Shown in pieces: positions 1 to 6,918 of a stretch of DNA of 12,609 bases; the stretch's first letter is position 1; every line of letters begins with the position of its first letter. Made by a program: the position numbers and the translations under genes. A model generated the notes under the pieces. The model ran no database searches and was not told the origin of the DNA. It saw only the letters and a list, made by a program, of their open reading frames with translations. Source of the stretch: Planctomycetota bacterium (GTDB lineage Bacteria > Planctomycetota > Planctomycetia > Gemmatales > Gemmataceae); contig JACQFG010000004.1 of the NCBI GenBank assembly GCA_016200155.1, positions 1 to 12,609 on the forward strand. Reading direction: 5' to 3'.

Positions 1-24
1 CGCGAACGCTAAGCCGCAAGCGGC
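1..24. repeat. Truncated half-copy of the cysW-cysA palindrome
   Basis: Positions 5-24 match the right arm of the palindrome at 1107-1126 with a single change (T for C at position 10). The four preceding bases (CGCG) resemble the loop of that element. The partner arm would lie to the left, outside the window. The copy ends 8 nt beyond the stop codon of cysA, so cysA is bracketed on both sides by the same repeat family. Whether a full hairpin forms here cannot be seen. Confidence 0.7.
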
Positions 25-31
25 GAAATGG

Positions 32-1060
32 TCAAATCGTATACTCCGGCACAAACGTCCGCACCTTGCGCGGCATCACGTAAACGGTCTGCCCGTTCTC
101 CAGGCCAAGCTCCGTATGGCGTTCGCGTGTCAGCTCCACGAGGATCGGCGCCCCGGTCGCGACGGCCGTCAGCTGCACGCGCACCATCGAGCCGGCCGGG
201 TTGATGTGGTGTACCAGCGCCGCCAGCGCCCCTTCGCCTGGCGTGCGATCGATGTCCAACTCATGGGGCCGCACATAGAACGAGGTGCCGGCGCCGACTT
301 CCTGCACTCCCAGGATCGCCCGGCCGTGCTCCATGCGGCCATGAAAAATATTGACGTGGCCGAGAAAGTCCATGACGAACGCGCTAGCCGGATGGTCGAA
401 GATTTCTTGAGGCGCGCCGGCCTGCTCGATCTTGCCTTGCTTCATGACGACAACCTGGTCCGCGACCTCGAACGCATCCTCCTGATCGTGGGTGACAAGG
501 ATCGTGGTGACGCCGATTTCCTTGTGAAAGCGCCTCAGCCATTGCCGCAGTTCGAGCCGCACCTTGGCGTCGAGGGCGCCGAAAGGCTCATCGAGCAGCA
601 GCACCTTGGGCTGGGCGGCGAGGGCGCGGACGAGGGCGACGCGCTGGCGTTGGCCGCCGGAGAGCTGCGACGGCAGCCGATCTTCCATGCTTTCGAGCCG
701 CACCAGGTGCAGCAGCTCGCGCACGCGCTCGGTCATCTTCTTCTTGTCCCAGTCGCGAATGCGCAAGGGAAACGCCACGTTGTCGAAGACGGTCATGTGG
801 CGAAAAAGAGCGTAGTGCTGAAAGACGAAGCCCATGTCGCGCTCGCGGGCATTGCGATGCGTCACCTCGTCGTCATGGGCGAAGACGGTGCCGCTGTCAG
901 GAACTTCGAGTCCCGCGAGCACGCGCAGCAGCGTCGTCTTGCCCGATCCGGAAGGCCCCAGCAATGCGCACAGCGATCCGGTCGGCACCTCGAGGCTGAC
1001 GCGATCGAGGGCCGTGAACGTGCCGAACATCTTGCTCACGTCCTTGACGACGATGCTCAT
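32..1060 (-). CDS. cysA: Sulfate/thiosulfate import ATP-binding protein CysA
   Basis: ATPase subunit of the sulfate/thiosulfate ABC importer; it hydrolyses ATP at the cytoplasmic face of the CysT-CysW channel. The 342-residue product has every ABC landmark: Walker A GPSGSGKTT (35-43), Q-loop Gln81, signature LSGGQ (133-137), Walker B VLLLDEP (153-159), D-loop GALD (161-164) and switch His191, followed by a C-terminal regulatory (TOBE-like) domain from about residue 235. The frame is open 18 codons further upstream, but the ATG at 1060 is preferred: an AAGGGG ribosome site lies 4 nt before it, and the extension would translate the flanking repeat. It is the last gene of sbp-cysT-cysW-cysA, separated from cysW by 70 nt filled by a palindrome. 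CysA and other group-I importer ATPases (maltose, molybdate) look alike; the neighbours settle the assignment. Confidence 0.95.
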   Translation of the reverse strand: MSIVVKDVSKMFGTFTALDRVSLEVPTGSLCALLGPSGSGKTTLLRVLAGLEVPDSGTVFAHDDEVTHRNARERDMGFVFQHYALFRHMTVFDNVAFPLRIRDWDKKKMTERVRELLHLVRLESMEDRLPSQLSGGQRQRVALVRALAAQPKVLLLDEPFGALDAKVRLELRQWLRRFHKEIGVTTILVTHDQEDAFEVADQVVVMKQGKIEQAGAPQEIFDHPASAFVMDFLGHVNIFHGRMEHGRAILGVQEVGAGTSFYVRPHELDIDRTPGEGALAALVHHINPAGSMVRVQLTAVATGAPILVELTRERHTELGLENGQTVYVMPRKVRTFVPEYTI

Positions 1061-1064
1061 GATT

Positions 1065-1070
1065 CCCCTT
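1065..1070 (-). promoter_or_regulatory. Ribosome binding site of cysA
   Basis: AAGGGG on the minus strand, 4 nt before the ATG at 1060. It decides the start over the upstream in-frame ATG at 1114, and it lies just outside the palindrome 1076-1126, so a hairpin there would leave the site accessible. Confidence 0.7.
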
Positions 1071-1075
1071 TGTCC

Positions 1076-1126
1076 GCCGCTTGCGGCTTGGCGTTCGCGC
1101 GGCGCAAACGCCAAGCCGCAAGCGGC
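1076..1126. repeat. Intergenic palindrome, family B (cysW-cysA gap)
   Basis: Perfect 20-bp inverted repeat: arms 1076-1095 and 1107-1126 with an 11-nt loop. Each arm contains its own smaller palindrome (GCCGC-TT-GCGGC on the left, GCCGC-AA-GCGGC on the right). It starts 16 nt upstream of the cysA start and stops 5 nt before the last base of cysW. A further half-copy lies at 1-24. There is no T-run on the minus strand after the stem, so it does not look like a simple terminator. Within the operon mRNA it would form a strong hairpin. Confidence 0.9.
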
Positions 1127-1130
1127 AGGA

Positions 1131-1979
1131 TCATTTCCTCAGCTCCGCCCGCACCTTGCGTTCCAGGTACGTTTTGATCCCCAGCGTCACCAGGGCCAGC
1201 AGTGTCAGCACCGACGCGAGAGCGAACGACGCCGGCATGTTGAATTCTTGAAATAACTTCTCGACGCGCAACGGCATCGTATCGGTGTGGCCCGCGATGT
1301 GCCCGGAGACGACGTAGACGGCGCCGAACTCGCCCATCGCGCGGGCGTTGCACAGGATGACGCCGTAAAGCAGGCCCCACTTGATGTTGGGCAGCGTCAC
1401 GTACCAGAAGATCTGCCACGGCGTCGCGCCGAGCGTGAGGGCCGCGAGTTCTTCCTCGGGGCCGACCTCTTCCATCACGGGGATCAGCTCGCGGGCCACG
1501 AATGGGAACGTGACGAACGTCGTCACGAGCACGATCCCCGGAATCGCGAAGATGATGCGGATGTTGTGATCGCGCAGCCACGGGCCGAGATAGCCTTGCA
1601 ATCCGAACAGCAATACGAACACGAGCCCCGCGACGACCGGCGAAACCGAGAACGGCAGGTCGATCAGCGTGGTCAGCAGCGTGCGGCCCGGAAAGCGATA
1701 GCGAGCGATCAGCCATGCCGCGGCGATGCCGAAGAGCGTGTTGAGCAGCACGGCAACCGGCGCGACGAGCAGGGTCAGCAGAATCGCGTGGCGCGTGTCG
1801 GGATCGGCGACGAGATAGGACCAGTATGCTGCCACGCCGTCGCTGAACGCCTGCACGAACACGTTGACGACCGGAACGATCACGAGCACCGTCAGCAGCA
1901 GGACGGCGAGGCCGGTCAAGGTCCAGCGCACCCAGGCGGGATCGCGCTGACCGGTCCGCATCGTGGAGTTATTCTCCAT
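1131..1979 (-). CDS. cysW: Sulfate/thiosulfate ABC transporter permease CysW
   Basis: Inner-membrane permease that pairs with CysT to form the sulfate channel. The 282-residue product has about six hydrophobic segments (roughly 19-42, 64-92, 105-128, 142-163, 200-225, 250-270). The cytoplasmic EAA coupling loop lies at 177-199 (EELAALTLGATPWQ...LPNI), where CysA docks. GEFGAVYVVSG (216-226) is typical of the sulfate/molybdate permease family. The start overlaps the end of cysT by 11 nt, with GGAG 8 nt upstream inside cysT, indicating translational coupling. CysW is preferred over CysT by operon position (second permease, next to cysA) and overall resemblance; the two are paralogues. Confidence 0.93.
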   Translation of the reverse strand: MENNSTMRTGQRDPAWVRWTLTGLAVLLLTVLVIVPVVNVFVQAFSDGVAAYWSYLVADPDTRHAILLTLLVAPVAVLLNTLFGIAAAWLIARYRFPGRTLLTTLIDLPFSVSPVVAGLVFVLLFGLQGYLGPWLRDHNIRIIFAIPGIVLVTTFVTFPFVARELIPVMEEVGPEEELAALTLGATPWQIFWYVTLPNIKWGLLYGVILCNARAMGEFGAVYVVSGHIAGHTDTMPLRVEKLFQEFNMPASFALASVLTLLALVTLGIKTYLERKVRAELRK

Positions 1980-2793
1980 AGGCTTTGCTCCAGCGCTGCA
2001 GAAGGTTGATGATGCCGAGCAACAGGAACGAAAACGTCAACAGCACGACAGCGAGGGCCGTGGCGTCGGCGTAGCGAAAAGCCTCGAGCTTGCCGACGAT
2101 GAGCACCGGGGCGATCTCGGTGCGATAGGGAATATTGCCGGCGATGAAGACGACCGAGCCGTACTCGCCGAGCGAGCGTGCGAAGGCCAGGGCGAAGCCG
2201 GTGAGCAAGGCCGGCGTCAGGCTCGGGAAGATCACCCAGCGGAAGGTCTGCCAGCGCGTCGCACCCAAGGACGCCGATGCTTCCTCGATCTCCGCGTCGA
2301 GGTTTTCGAGCACCGGCTGCAGCGTTCGCACGACGAACGGCAAACCCGTGAAGATCAGCACGAGCACGATGCCGAGGCGCGAATACGCCGCCTCGATGCC
2401 CATCGGCACCAGCATTTGGCCGAGCCAGCCGTTCTTGGCATAAAGACTCGCGAACACCAGGCCGGCCACCGCGGTCGGCAAGGCGAACGGCAAGTCAACG
2501 AGAGCGTCGAAGAAGCGCTTGCCGGGAAACTCATAGCGCACCAGCACCCAGGCGAGCACGAAGCCGATGCCCGCATTGGCGATCGCCGCCGCCAGCGAGG
2601 CGCCAAACGTCAGCGCGTAAGCAGCCAGGGCCTGAGCGCTCGACACCGTCGTCCAGAACTGCCCCCAGCTCAACGTCGCCGTCTTCAGAAACGCCGCCGA
2701 CAGCGGGATGAGCACGATCAGGCACAGGTACAACACCGTCGTACCCAGGCTGAGCCCGAACCCCGGCAACACGCGTGAATGAACCGATGCCAT
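1969..2793 (-). CDS. cysT: Sulfate/thiosulfate ABC transporter permease CysT
   Basis: First inner-membrane permease of the sulfate importer (CysT, also called CysU). The 274 residues include about six hydrophobic stretches (about 13-35, 55-85, 98-118, 138-156, 193-220, 243-265) and the EAA loop at about 170-192 (EEASASLGATRWQTF...FPSL). RSLGEYGSVVFIAGN (206-220) is a family-typical segment. The ATG at 2793 is the best available start, but no Shine-Dalgarno is visible: the 58-bp palindrome ends only 7 nt upstream. An out-of-frame ATG lies at 2800. The gene overlaps cysW by 11 nt. The odd leader could make translation inefficient or dependent on mRNA folding. Confidence 0.93.
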   Translation of the reverse strand: MASVHSRVLPGFGLSLGTTVLYLCLIVLIPLSAAFLKTATLSWGQFWTTVSSAQALAAYALTFGASLAAAIANAGIGFVLAWVLVRYEFPGKRFFDALVDLPFALPTAVAGLVFASLYAKNGWLGQMLVPMGIEAAYSRLGIVLVLIFTGLPFVVRTLQPVLENLDAEIEEASASLGATRWQTFRWVIFPSLTPALLTGFALAFARSLGEYGSVVFIAGNIPYRTEIAPVLIVGKLEAFRYADATALAVVLLTFSFLLLGIINLLQRWSKAYGE

Positions 2794-2800
2794 ACACCAT

Positions 2801-2858
2801 CACAAAATCATGTGACCCAAAATCATGAATTAATGATTTTGTGTCACATGATTTTGTG
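2801..2858. repeat. 58-bp near-perfect palindrome, family A (sbp-cysT gap)
   Basis: Arms 2801-2829 and 2830-2858 are inverse copies with two mismatches and no loop. Unlike its neighbours it is A+T-rich. Within each arm a unit close to CACAAAATCATG is repeated in tandem, and the right arm contains TGTGTCACA-like inner symmetry. It starts 6 nt after the sbp stop and ends 7 nt before the cysT ATG, so it fills essentially the whole gap. There is no following T-run on the minus strand, which argues against a strong intrinsic terminator. Confidence 0.92.
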
Positions 2859-2864
2859 TCGCTC

Positions 2865-3890
2865 CTATTTTTGATAGATTCGATCGAATACGCCGCCGTC
2901 TGCGAAGAATCGGTCCTGTGCGTCGTCCCAGTCGCGCGCGAACGACGTGACCGGGAACAGCTTGATGCTCGGGAATCGGTCGCTGAACTTCGCCAGCATC
3001 TCCGCGCGGATCGGGCGGTAGTAATGTTTGGCGATGATTTCCTGACCCGTGTCGGTGTACAAGAAACGCAAGTACGCCTCGGCCGCGGCGCGCGTCCCTT
3101 TGCGCTCGACGTTGCCGTCCACCCAGGCGACGAACGGCTCCGCCTTGATGCTGACCGGCGGATAGACGACTTCGAGTTCGCCGCGCGATTCCTTGACTTC
3201 GAGATGGGCCTCGTTTTCCCACGTCAGATGGACGTCGCCCAGATCGCGGCGGGCAAAAGTCACGGTCGAGCCGCGCGCCCCGGTGTCGAGCACGACAACG
3301 TTCTCGTAGAGCTTGCGGACGAACGTCTCGGCGTCCTGATCGCTGCCGCCGCGATTGCGCACCGAACCCCAGGCGGCCAGGAAGCTCAGCTTGCCGTTGC
3401 CCGACGTCTTCGGGCTCGGCGTGATGACGCCGACGTCGCCGCGCGCGAGATCGGGCCAGTCGCGGATGTTCTTCGGATTGCCGCGCCGCACGACGAAGAC
3501 GATGGTCGAAAAGTAGGGCAGGGAGTTCTCGGGCAGACGGTCGCGCCAGTTCTTCGCCAGCAACCCCTGATGACGCAGCGCGTCGGTATCGGTGTATAGG
3601 GCGAGCGTGACGACGTCGGCTTCGAGCCCATCGGCAACGGAGCGCGCCTGACTCCCCGACCCGCCGTGCGATTGCTGAATGTGGACTGCGACGCCGGTCT
3701 TGCCTTCGTAGTCGGCCGCAAACGCCCGGTTGATGTCGCGCCAGAGTTCGCGCGTCGGATCATAGGAAACGTTGAGCAGATCGACCTGATTCCCGCCGCC
3801 GGACCGCGCAATCAGCAACACGACTCCTAAAGTGAGGGTCAGCACGACGACGCCGATGATCCATCTTGCATTCATGGTTTGGCGATTCAT
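2865..3890 (-). CDS. sbp: Sulfate-binding protein of ABC importer (Sbp/CysP family)
   Basis: Periplasmic solute-binding protein that captures sulfate or thiosulfate and delivers it to CysT-CysW. The 341-residue product has a hydrophobic N-terminal segment (about 11-28) and then the family landmarks: NVSYDPTREL (40-49), SHGGSGSQARSV (74-85), SPKTSGNGK (159-167), DTGARGSTVTFA (202-213) and TWENEA (223-228), which line the anion pocket in this family. No lipobox cysteine follows the N-terminal helix and no clear AXA cleavage site is seen, so it may be anchored by an uncleaved helix. Two starts are possible (3890 or 3875); neither has a good ribosome site. It is the first gene of the operon, with an A+T-rich leader (3891-3925) likely carrying the promoter. 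Sulfate versus thiosulfate preference cannot be told from sequence. Confidence 0.93.
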   Translation of the reverse strand: MNRQTMNARWIIGVVVLTLTLGVVLLIARSGGGNQVDLLNVSYDPTRELWRDINRAFAADYEGKTGVAVHIQQSHGGSGSQARSVADGLEADVVTLALYTDTDALRHQGLLAKNWRDRLPENSLPYFSTIVFVVRRGNPKNIRDWPDLARGDVGVITPSPKTSGNGKLSFLAAWGSVRNRGGSDQDAETFVRKLYENVVVLDTGARGSTVTFARRDLGDVHLTWENEAHLEVKESRGELEVVYPPVSIKAEPFVAWVDGNVERKGTRAAAEAYLRFLYTDTGQEIIAKHYYRPIRAEMLAKFSDRFPSIKLFPVTSFARDWDDAQDRFFADGGVFDRIYQK

Positions 3891-4350
3891 ACATGACTAT
3901 CTTAATCAACTTAATTATCATAAATCGTCGTCTGTTGTCCAGTCTAGCGTTGAGCGATTGCGAATTATTTTCGTAACATTAATTCAGATAAGTAGATAAG
4001 GTAGAAACAGACATTAAGTCGGTTCTGGACTGCCGATTTCGTTGCAGCATCGCCCTGGCTAGTTGTGTGCGCAACGAATTGACACATCCCTATATGAAAA
4101 TAGTGTTTACGAGGAAAAAATTCGTTGCGCGCCCGGTTGAAGCTCGCTTGGCGCGCAATCAATCGGGTGCCGGCGCGCAATGGCGCCTCCCATGTCACGA
4201 GGGCTCGGCTCACCGGAGGGGCGTTCCCTTTGTCGCGACGCTTCCAATGCAAGGCCACGGTACAAATCCGATCCTATTTTGCGTGCCTTTTTCATCGTTG
4301 CGGATTATCATCAACCTCAACCCTCGCCCTTACCAGACAGGAATAGTCCC
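3891..4350. other. Divergent intergenic region between sbp and the HEAT-repeat gene
   Basis: About 460 bp with no convincing gene; short open frames on both strands here have no recognisable motifs or ribosome sites. The sbp-proximal third (3891-4020) is clearly A+T-rich, with ATTAAG repeated at close spacing on the minus strand just ahead of sbp, and is the likely promoter area for the cys operon. The middle holds the 12-bp inverted repeat 4069-4130. The part nearer the HEAT gene is G+C-rich and contains GGCGCGCAAT twice (4151-4160 and 4173-4182). No promoter consensus could be assigned with confidence. Confidence 0.6.
4069..4130. promoter_or_regulatory. 12-bp perfect inverted repeat with A+T-rich 38-nt spacer
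   Basis: Arms GCGCAACGAATT (4069-4080) and AATTCGTTGCGC (4119-4130). A second nested pair, ACAC (4082-4085) and GTGT (4103-4106), lies inside the spacer. It sits in the gap between divergently read genes and differs in build from the REP-like elements elsewhere: the arms are not themselves palindromic. It could be a pair of operator half-sites, or the base of a structured RNA. Confidence 0.4.
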
Positions 4351-6264
4351 ATGGTAAAGCACTTCATCGTTCTGGTTGTTTGTGGCATCAGTGCGGCGGC
4401 GATTGCGCAGCCCAACCCGGGCGTGCAGCAATTGATCACGGACCTGGAGAGCGGCAATGACGTCAAGAGATTGGCGGCGGCCGTCGCGCTGGCCGACCTC
4501 GGACCGAAGGCTGAACCCGCGGTGCCGGCGCTGGTGAAGGCACTGCAGGGCAAGAACGAAGACGTGCGCCTCAACGCCGCCATCGCCCTGGGCAAGGTCG
4601 GCGCTCCCGCGGTTGCTCCCGTCGCCAAGCTGCTGGACACCGGAGTCTCGGCGGATCGCTATTACGCCATCTGGACGCTCGGTTGGATTGGCCAACCTGC
4701 GAAGAGCACGGCGCCGCAAATCATCCAGGCGCTGACCGACAAGGACGAAGGCGTGCGGCGCAAGGCCGCCTGGGCGCTGGGGCACATCGGCGCGGATGCC
4801 AAGACCGCGATTCCACCACTCATCAAGCTGCTGGGCGATGCGAGCGCTGACGTTCGTCAAGCGTCGGCCAACGCCCTGGGAACCTACAGCACGGCGGCAG
4901 TCGCGCCGTTGATCGAAGCGCTGAAAGATGATTCGCCGTCTATCCGCACCGAGGCCATGCGCGCCCTGGCCAAGATCGGCAGCGACGCCAAGGATGCGGT
5001 GCCGAGCCTGAAGACGCTCTTGCTGGGCAGTGACGCCAAGGAATCTCTCGAAGCCGCCGATGCGCTCGCCAGCATCGGCAAGGCGGCCATACCGGCCCTG
5101 AGCGAGGGAATGAAGAGCGATCAGGCCGACATTCGCACGCGCTCCGTATCGCGCCTCGGCAAGATCGGCGCCAACGCGGTGCCGACGCTCGTCGACGCCC
5201 TGGGGGACAAGAACGTTGACGTCCGCCGCAATGCCGCCATGGCGCTGGCGCCGCTGCGGCTCAGCGACAAGCTGGTCGTGCTCGCCTTGGCCCATGCGGT
5301 ACACGATGCCGATCAGAGCGTGCGGCAGCAGAGCCTGCAGGCATTGCAGTTGCTCGGCGCCGGGGCCAAGCTCGCCGCGCCGAAGCTGGTCGCCGCCCTC
5401 AAGGACACCGACGGCCAGAGTCGCTTGCAGATTCTCTTCGTATTGCAGAACCTGGGCGAGGCCGAGCAGCATATCATCCCGGCCTGTGCCGAGTTGCTCA
5501 AGGACAACAGCGCCGGCACGCGTCAGTCGGCGGTCAACCTGCTCGGCTCGCAAGGGAACAAGGCGTTGCCGCACCTCATCACGGCTCTCAAGGATAGCGA
5601 TCAGAACGTGCGTTTCACGGCGGTGAATGCGATCCAGCGGATTCCGGGGGACATCAAGGACGCGCTGCCGGCGCTGGCGCCGATGTTGAAGGAGGGCACG
5701 GCCTTCCAGCGTCGCAATGTGGTGCTGGCGCTGGGCCGGGTCGGCGAGCCGGCATTGCCGCACCTGCTGCCGCTGCTGAAGGACAACGACAATTTCGTGC
5801 GTGCAGCGTCGGTCACGGCCCTGCAGGGAATGGGCGCCGACGCCAAGAAAGCGCTGCCGACGCTCAGCGAGATGGCTCTGCAGGATTCCTATGCGATCGC
5901 CCGGCGCAATGCGGTGTCGGCCATCGCGGGCATCGATCCCGATGCGCTGAAGGATCTGTTTGCCAAGGTGAAGAAGCACAACGACGAGAAAGTCCGGCTC
6001 AGCGCCTATCAAGCGTTGTACTTCCGCGTCGGCAAGAAAGGCGCCGTGACCGCGCTGCCTGGGAAGGTCGCGTTGCCGTATCTGATCGAAGCAACCAAGG
6101 ACGCTTCGGCCAATATTCGCCTGATCGGCGTGCAGGGGCTGGGGTCGGTCGGCGCCGACGCGAAGGACGCCGTCCCCGCGGTGATGGCGCTGCTCAACGA
6201 CCCGGACGCCCGCGTGCGCAGCCAGGCCCAGATCACCCTGAACCAGATCAAGGGAAAATCGTAG
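4351..6264 (+). CDS. Exported HEAT-repeat (PBS-lyase-like) protein
   Basis: A 637-residue protein that begins with a signal peptide (hydrophobic core about 5-17, likely cut after AIA at residue 19) and is otherwise almost all HEAT repeats. The recurring core VRxxAAxALGxxG appears near residues 38, 72, 103, 135, 168, 198, 231, 261, 291, 324, 357, 390, 420, 453, 483, 517, 548, 589 and 622, about 19 units spaced about 30-40 residues. No catalytic motif, heme CXXCH site or extra domain was found. Such solenoids bind other proteins; export points to an envelope or periplasmic scaffold role, with the partner unknown. The frame is open 57 codons further upstream, but the ATG at 4351 is chosen because AGGAA lies 7 nt before it and the signal peptide starts there. 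It appears to be a single-gene unit. Confidence 0.9.
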   Translation: MVKHFIVLVVCGISAAAIAQPNPGVQQLITDLESGNDVKRLAAAVALADLGPKAEPAVPALVKALQGKNEDVRLNAAIALGKVGAPAVAPVAKLLDTGVSADRYYAIWTLGWIGQPAKSTAPQIIQALTDKDEGVRRKAAWALGHIGADAKTAIPPLIKLLGDASADVRQASANALGTYSTAAVAPLIEALKDDSPSIRTEAMRALAKIGSDAKDAVPSLKTLLLGSDAKESLEAADALASIGKAAIPALSEGMKSDQADIRTRSVSRLGKIGANAVPTLVDALGDKNVDVRRNAAMALAPLRLSDKLVVLALAHAVHDADQSVRQQSLQALQLLGAGAKLAAPKLVAALKDTDGQSRLQILFVLQNLGEAEQHIIPACAELLKDNSAGTRQSAVNLLGSQGNKALPHLITALKDSDQNVRFTAVNAIQRIPGDIKDALPALAPMLKEGTAFQRRNVVLALGRVGEPALPHLLPLLKDNDNFVRAASVTALQGMGADAKKALPTLSEMALQDSYAIARRNAVSAIAGIDPDALKDLFAKVKKHNDEKVRLSAYQALYFRVGKKGAVTALPGKVALPYLIEATKDASANIRLIGVQGLGSVGADAKDAVPAVMALLNDPDARVRSQAQITLNQIKGKS

Positions 6265-6308
6265 CCGTAGCGAATGGGCAATGCGGAGAGGCAAAAAGGC
6301 GAAATGAC

Positions 6309-6342
6309 GCGCGGCAGATTTTTTTCAATTCCGCGCTTTTTT
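6309..6342 (+). terminator. Probable intrinsic terminator of the HEAT-repeat gene
   Basis: Stem GCGCGG (6309-6314) / CCGCGC (6331-6336) enclosing a 16-nt T-rich loop, immediately followed by six T residues (6337-6342). It begins 44 nt after the stop codon at 6264. The loop is longer than ideal, which lowers confidence. Confidence 0.55.
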
Positions 6343-6404
6343 CTTTGCCCCGACGGGCGGCTTCCCCTTATAACAGTTTAGTTCCATGCATATCCAGGCG
6401 TCAT

Positions 6405-6470
6405 GGGGTCGCGGTTGTTGGGGGGTAACAGTTCCGGCGATTCGTGTCGTGCGGAGCTGGCCGCGACCCC
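6405..6470. other. Structured intergenic stretch, candidate RNA element
   Basis: A perfect 10-bp stem GGGGTCGCGG (6405-6414) / CCGCGACCCC (6461-6470) encloses a second stem, AGTTCCG (6430-6436) with CGGAGCT (6452-6458), which pairs with one G-T wobble, and within that a CGA/TCG pair. Just outside, the motif TAACAGTT...TTCC at 6371-6385 echoes TAACAGTTCC at 6426-6435. It lies in a gene-free stretch between convergent genes (6265-6572). It does not resemble a tRNA or a known riboswitch that I can name. The strand cannot be decided because the stem is symmetrical; TATTTT after 6470 would suit the plus strand. Confidence 0.4.
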
Positions 6471-6498
6471 TATTTTGCGAAGCCAGCAAGCGAAGATG

Positions 6499-6560
6499 TG
6501 TCCGAGCCTGAAGCGTTAGCGAAGGACGCGCTTCCTTCGCTAACGCTTCAGGCTCGGACA
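6499..6560. repeat. Perfect 27-bp inverted repeat, family C
   Basis: Arms 6499-6525 and 6534-6560 are exact inverse copies around an 8-nt loop (ACGCGCTT). The arm contains the words CCTGAAGCGTTAGCG and GTCC...GGAC ends. From memory, repeats of this general wording (gagcc-gaagcg-tagcg) are common in planctomycete genomes. It lies 12 nt past the end of the minus-strand gene at 6573 and between convergent genes, where it could end transcription from both sides, although only a short TTTT follows on the plus strand. Confidence 0.92.
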
Positions 6561-6572
6561 TTTTCCGCCGAT

Positions 6573-6899
6573 TCACGCCGCAATTCGCAGCGGTTCCGTG
6601 GCCCAGCGTTCGTGCATGAATTGCGTCAAGCCGGGGCCGAAGTGAATCTCGATGATCTCGTCGTCAAGTGCCGCGCCGAAATCGCGCAGCAGCGCGTCCT
6701 TCACACTCAGCTTTTCGTCGATGTCCTCGCGGTAGACGACATGGGCATCGGCCTGCGCTTCGATCAAGGCGGCAACCGACCCGGCCAGGTCAGGCCAGTC
6801 CCACGGCGAATACTGCGTGCCGGGAAAGAGCGACGTCAGAATTTCGCTGAAACGCTGGCCAAGCAAGTGACGCGAGGGGAGCACATAAAACGCGGCCAT
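6573..6899 (-). CDS. Conserved-looking hypothetical protein, 108 aa
   Basis: Function not recognised. The 108-residue acidic soluble protein starts MAAFYVLPSRHLLGQRF and has no signal peptide or membrane segment. It reads as a compact alpha/beta fold: a strand at 2-6, helix at 10-24, an aromatic turn YSPWDWPDL (30-38), a helix rich in Ala and Glu (about 38-50), a strand HVVYRED (53-59), and a helix-strand ending in DEIIEIHFGP (80-89). The start is supported by AAAGGA 8 nt upstream (6908-6913). Codon use matches the strongly G+C-biased neighbours, supporting a real gene. It is read in the same direction as selA but 183 bp away, with a REP-like element between, so it may have its own promoter. 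Confidence 0.8.
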   Translation of the reverse strand: MAAFYVLPSRHLLGQRFSEILTSLFPGTQYSPWDWPDLAGSVAALIEAQADAHVVYREDIDEKLSVKDALLRDFGAALDDEIIEIHFGPGLTQFMHERWATEPLRIAA

Positions 6900-6918
6900 G
6901 ATCCGAATCCTTTCGGCT

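Noticed and set aside
116..1177. Long open frame antisense to cysA
   Set aside because: Shadow of cysA in G+C-rich DNA; no motifs, and it crosses the intergenic palindrome.
4079..4107. TTGACA at 4079-4084 as a plus-strand -35 box
   Set aside because: At the normal 17-nt spacing the -10 position reads AGTGTT, which is a poor match; TATATG lies only 6 nt away.
3965..4258. 97-codon minus-strand frame in the sbp/HEAT gap
   Set aside because: It spans the inverted repeat, has no ribosome site, changes composition sharply along its length and shows no motif.
4180..4350. 57-codon N-terminal extension of the HEAT-repeat protein
   Set aside because: It would bury the signal peptide, has no ribosome site, and encodes low-quality sequence; the ATG at 4351 explains everything.
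4330..6294. Long open frame (about 650 codons) antisense to the HEAT-repeat gene
   Set aside because: It mirrors the repeated G+C-rich codons of the plus-strand gene, is rich in Arg/Gln/His, and has no ribosome site or family motif; the plus-strand HEAT repeats are unmistakable.
6325..6387. 20-codon Lys-rich frame on the minus strand
   Set aside because: Too short to support by itself, and its ribosome site is weak. It is kept only as a side remark under the structured-RNA candidate.
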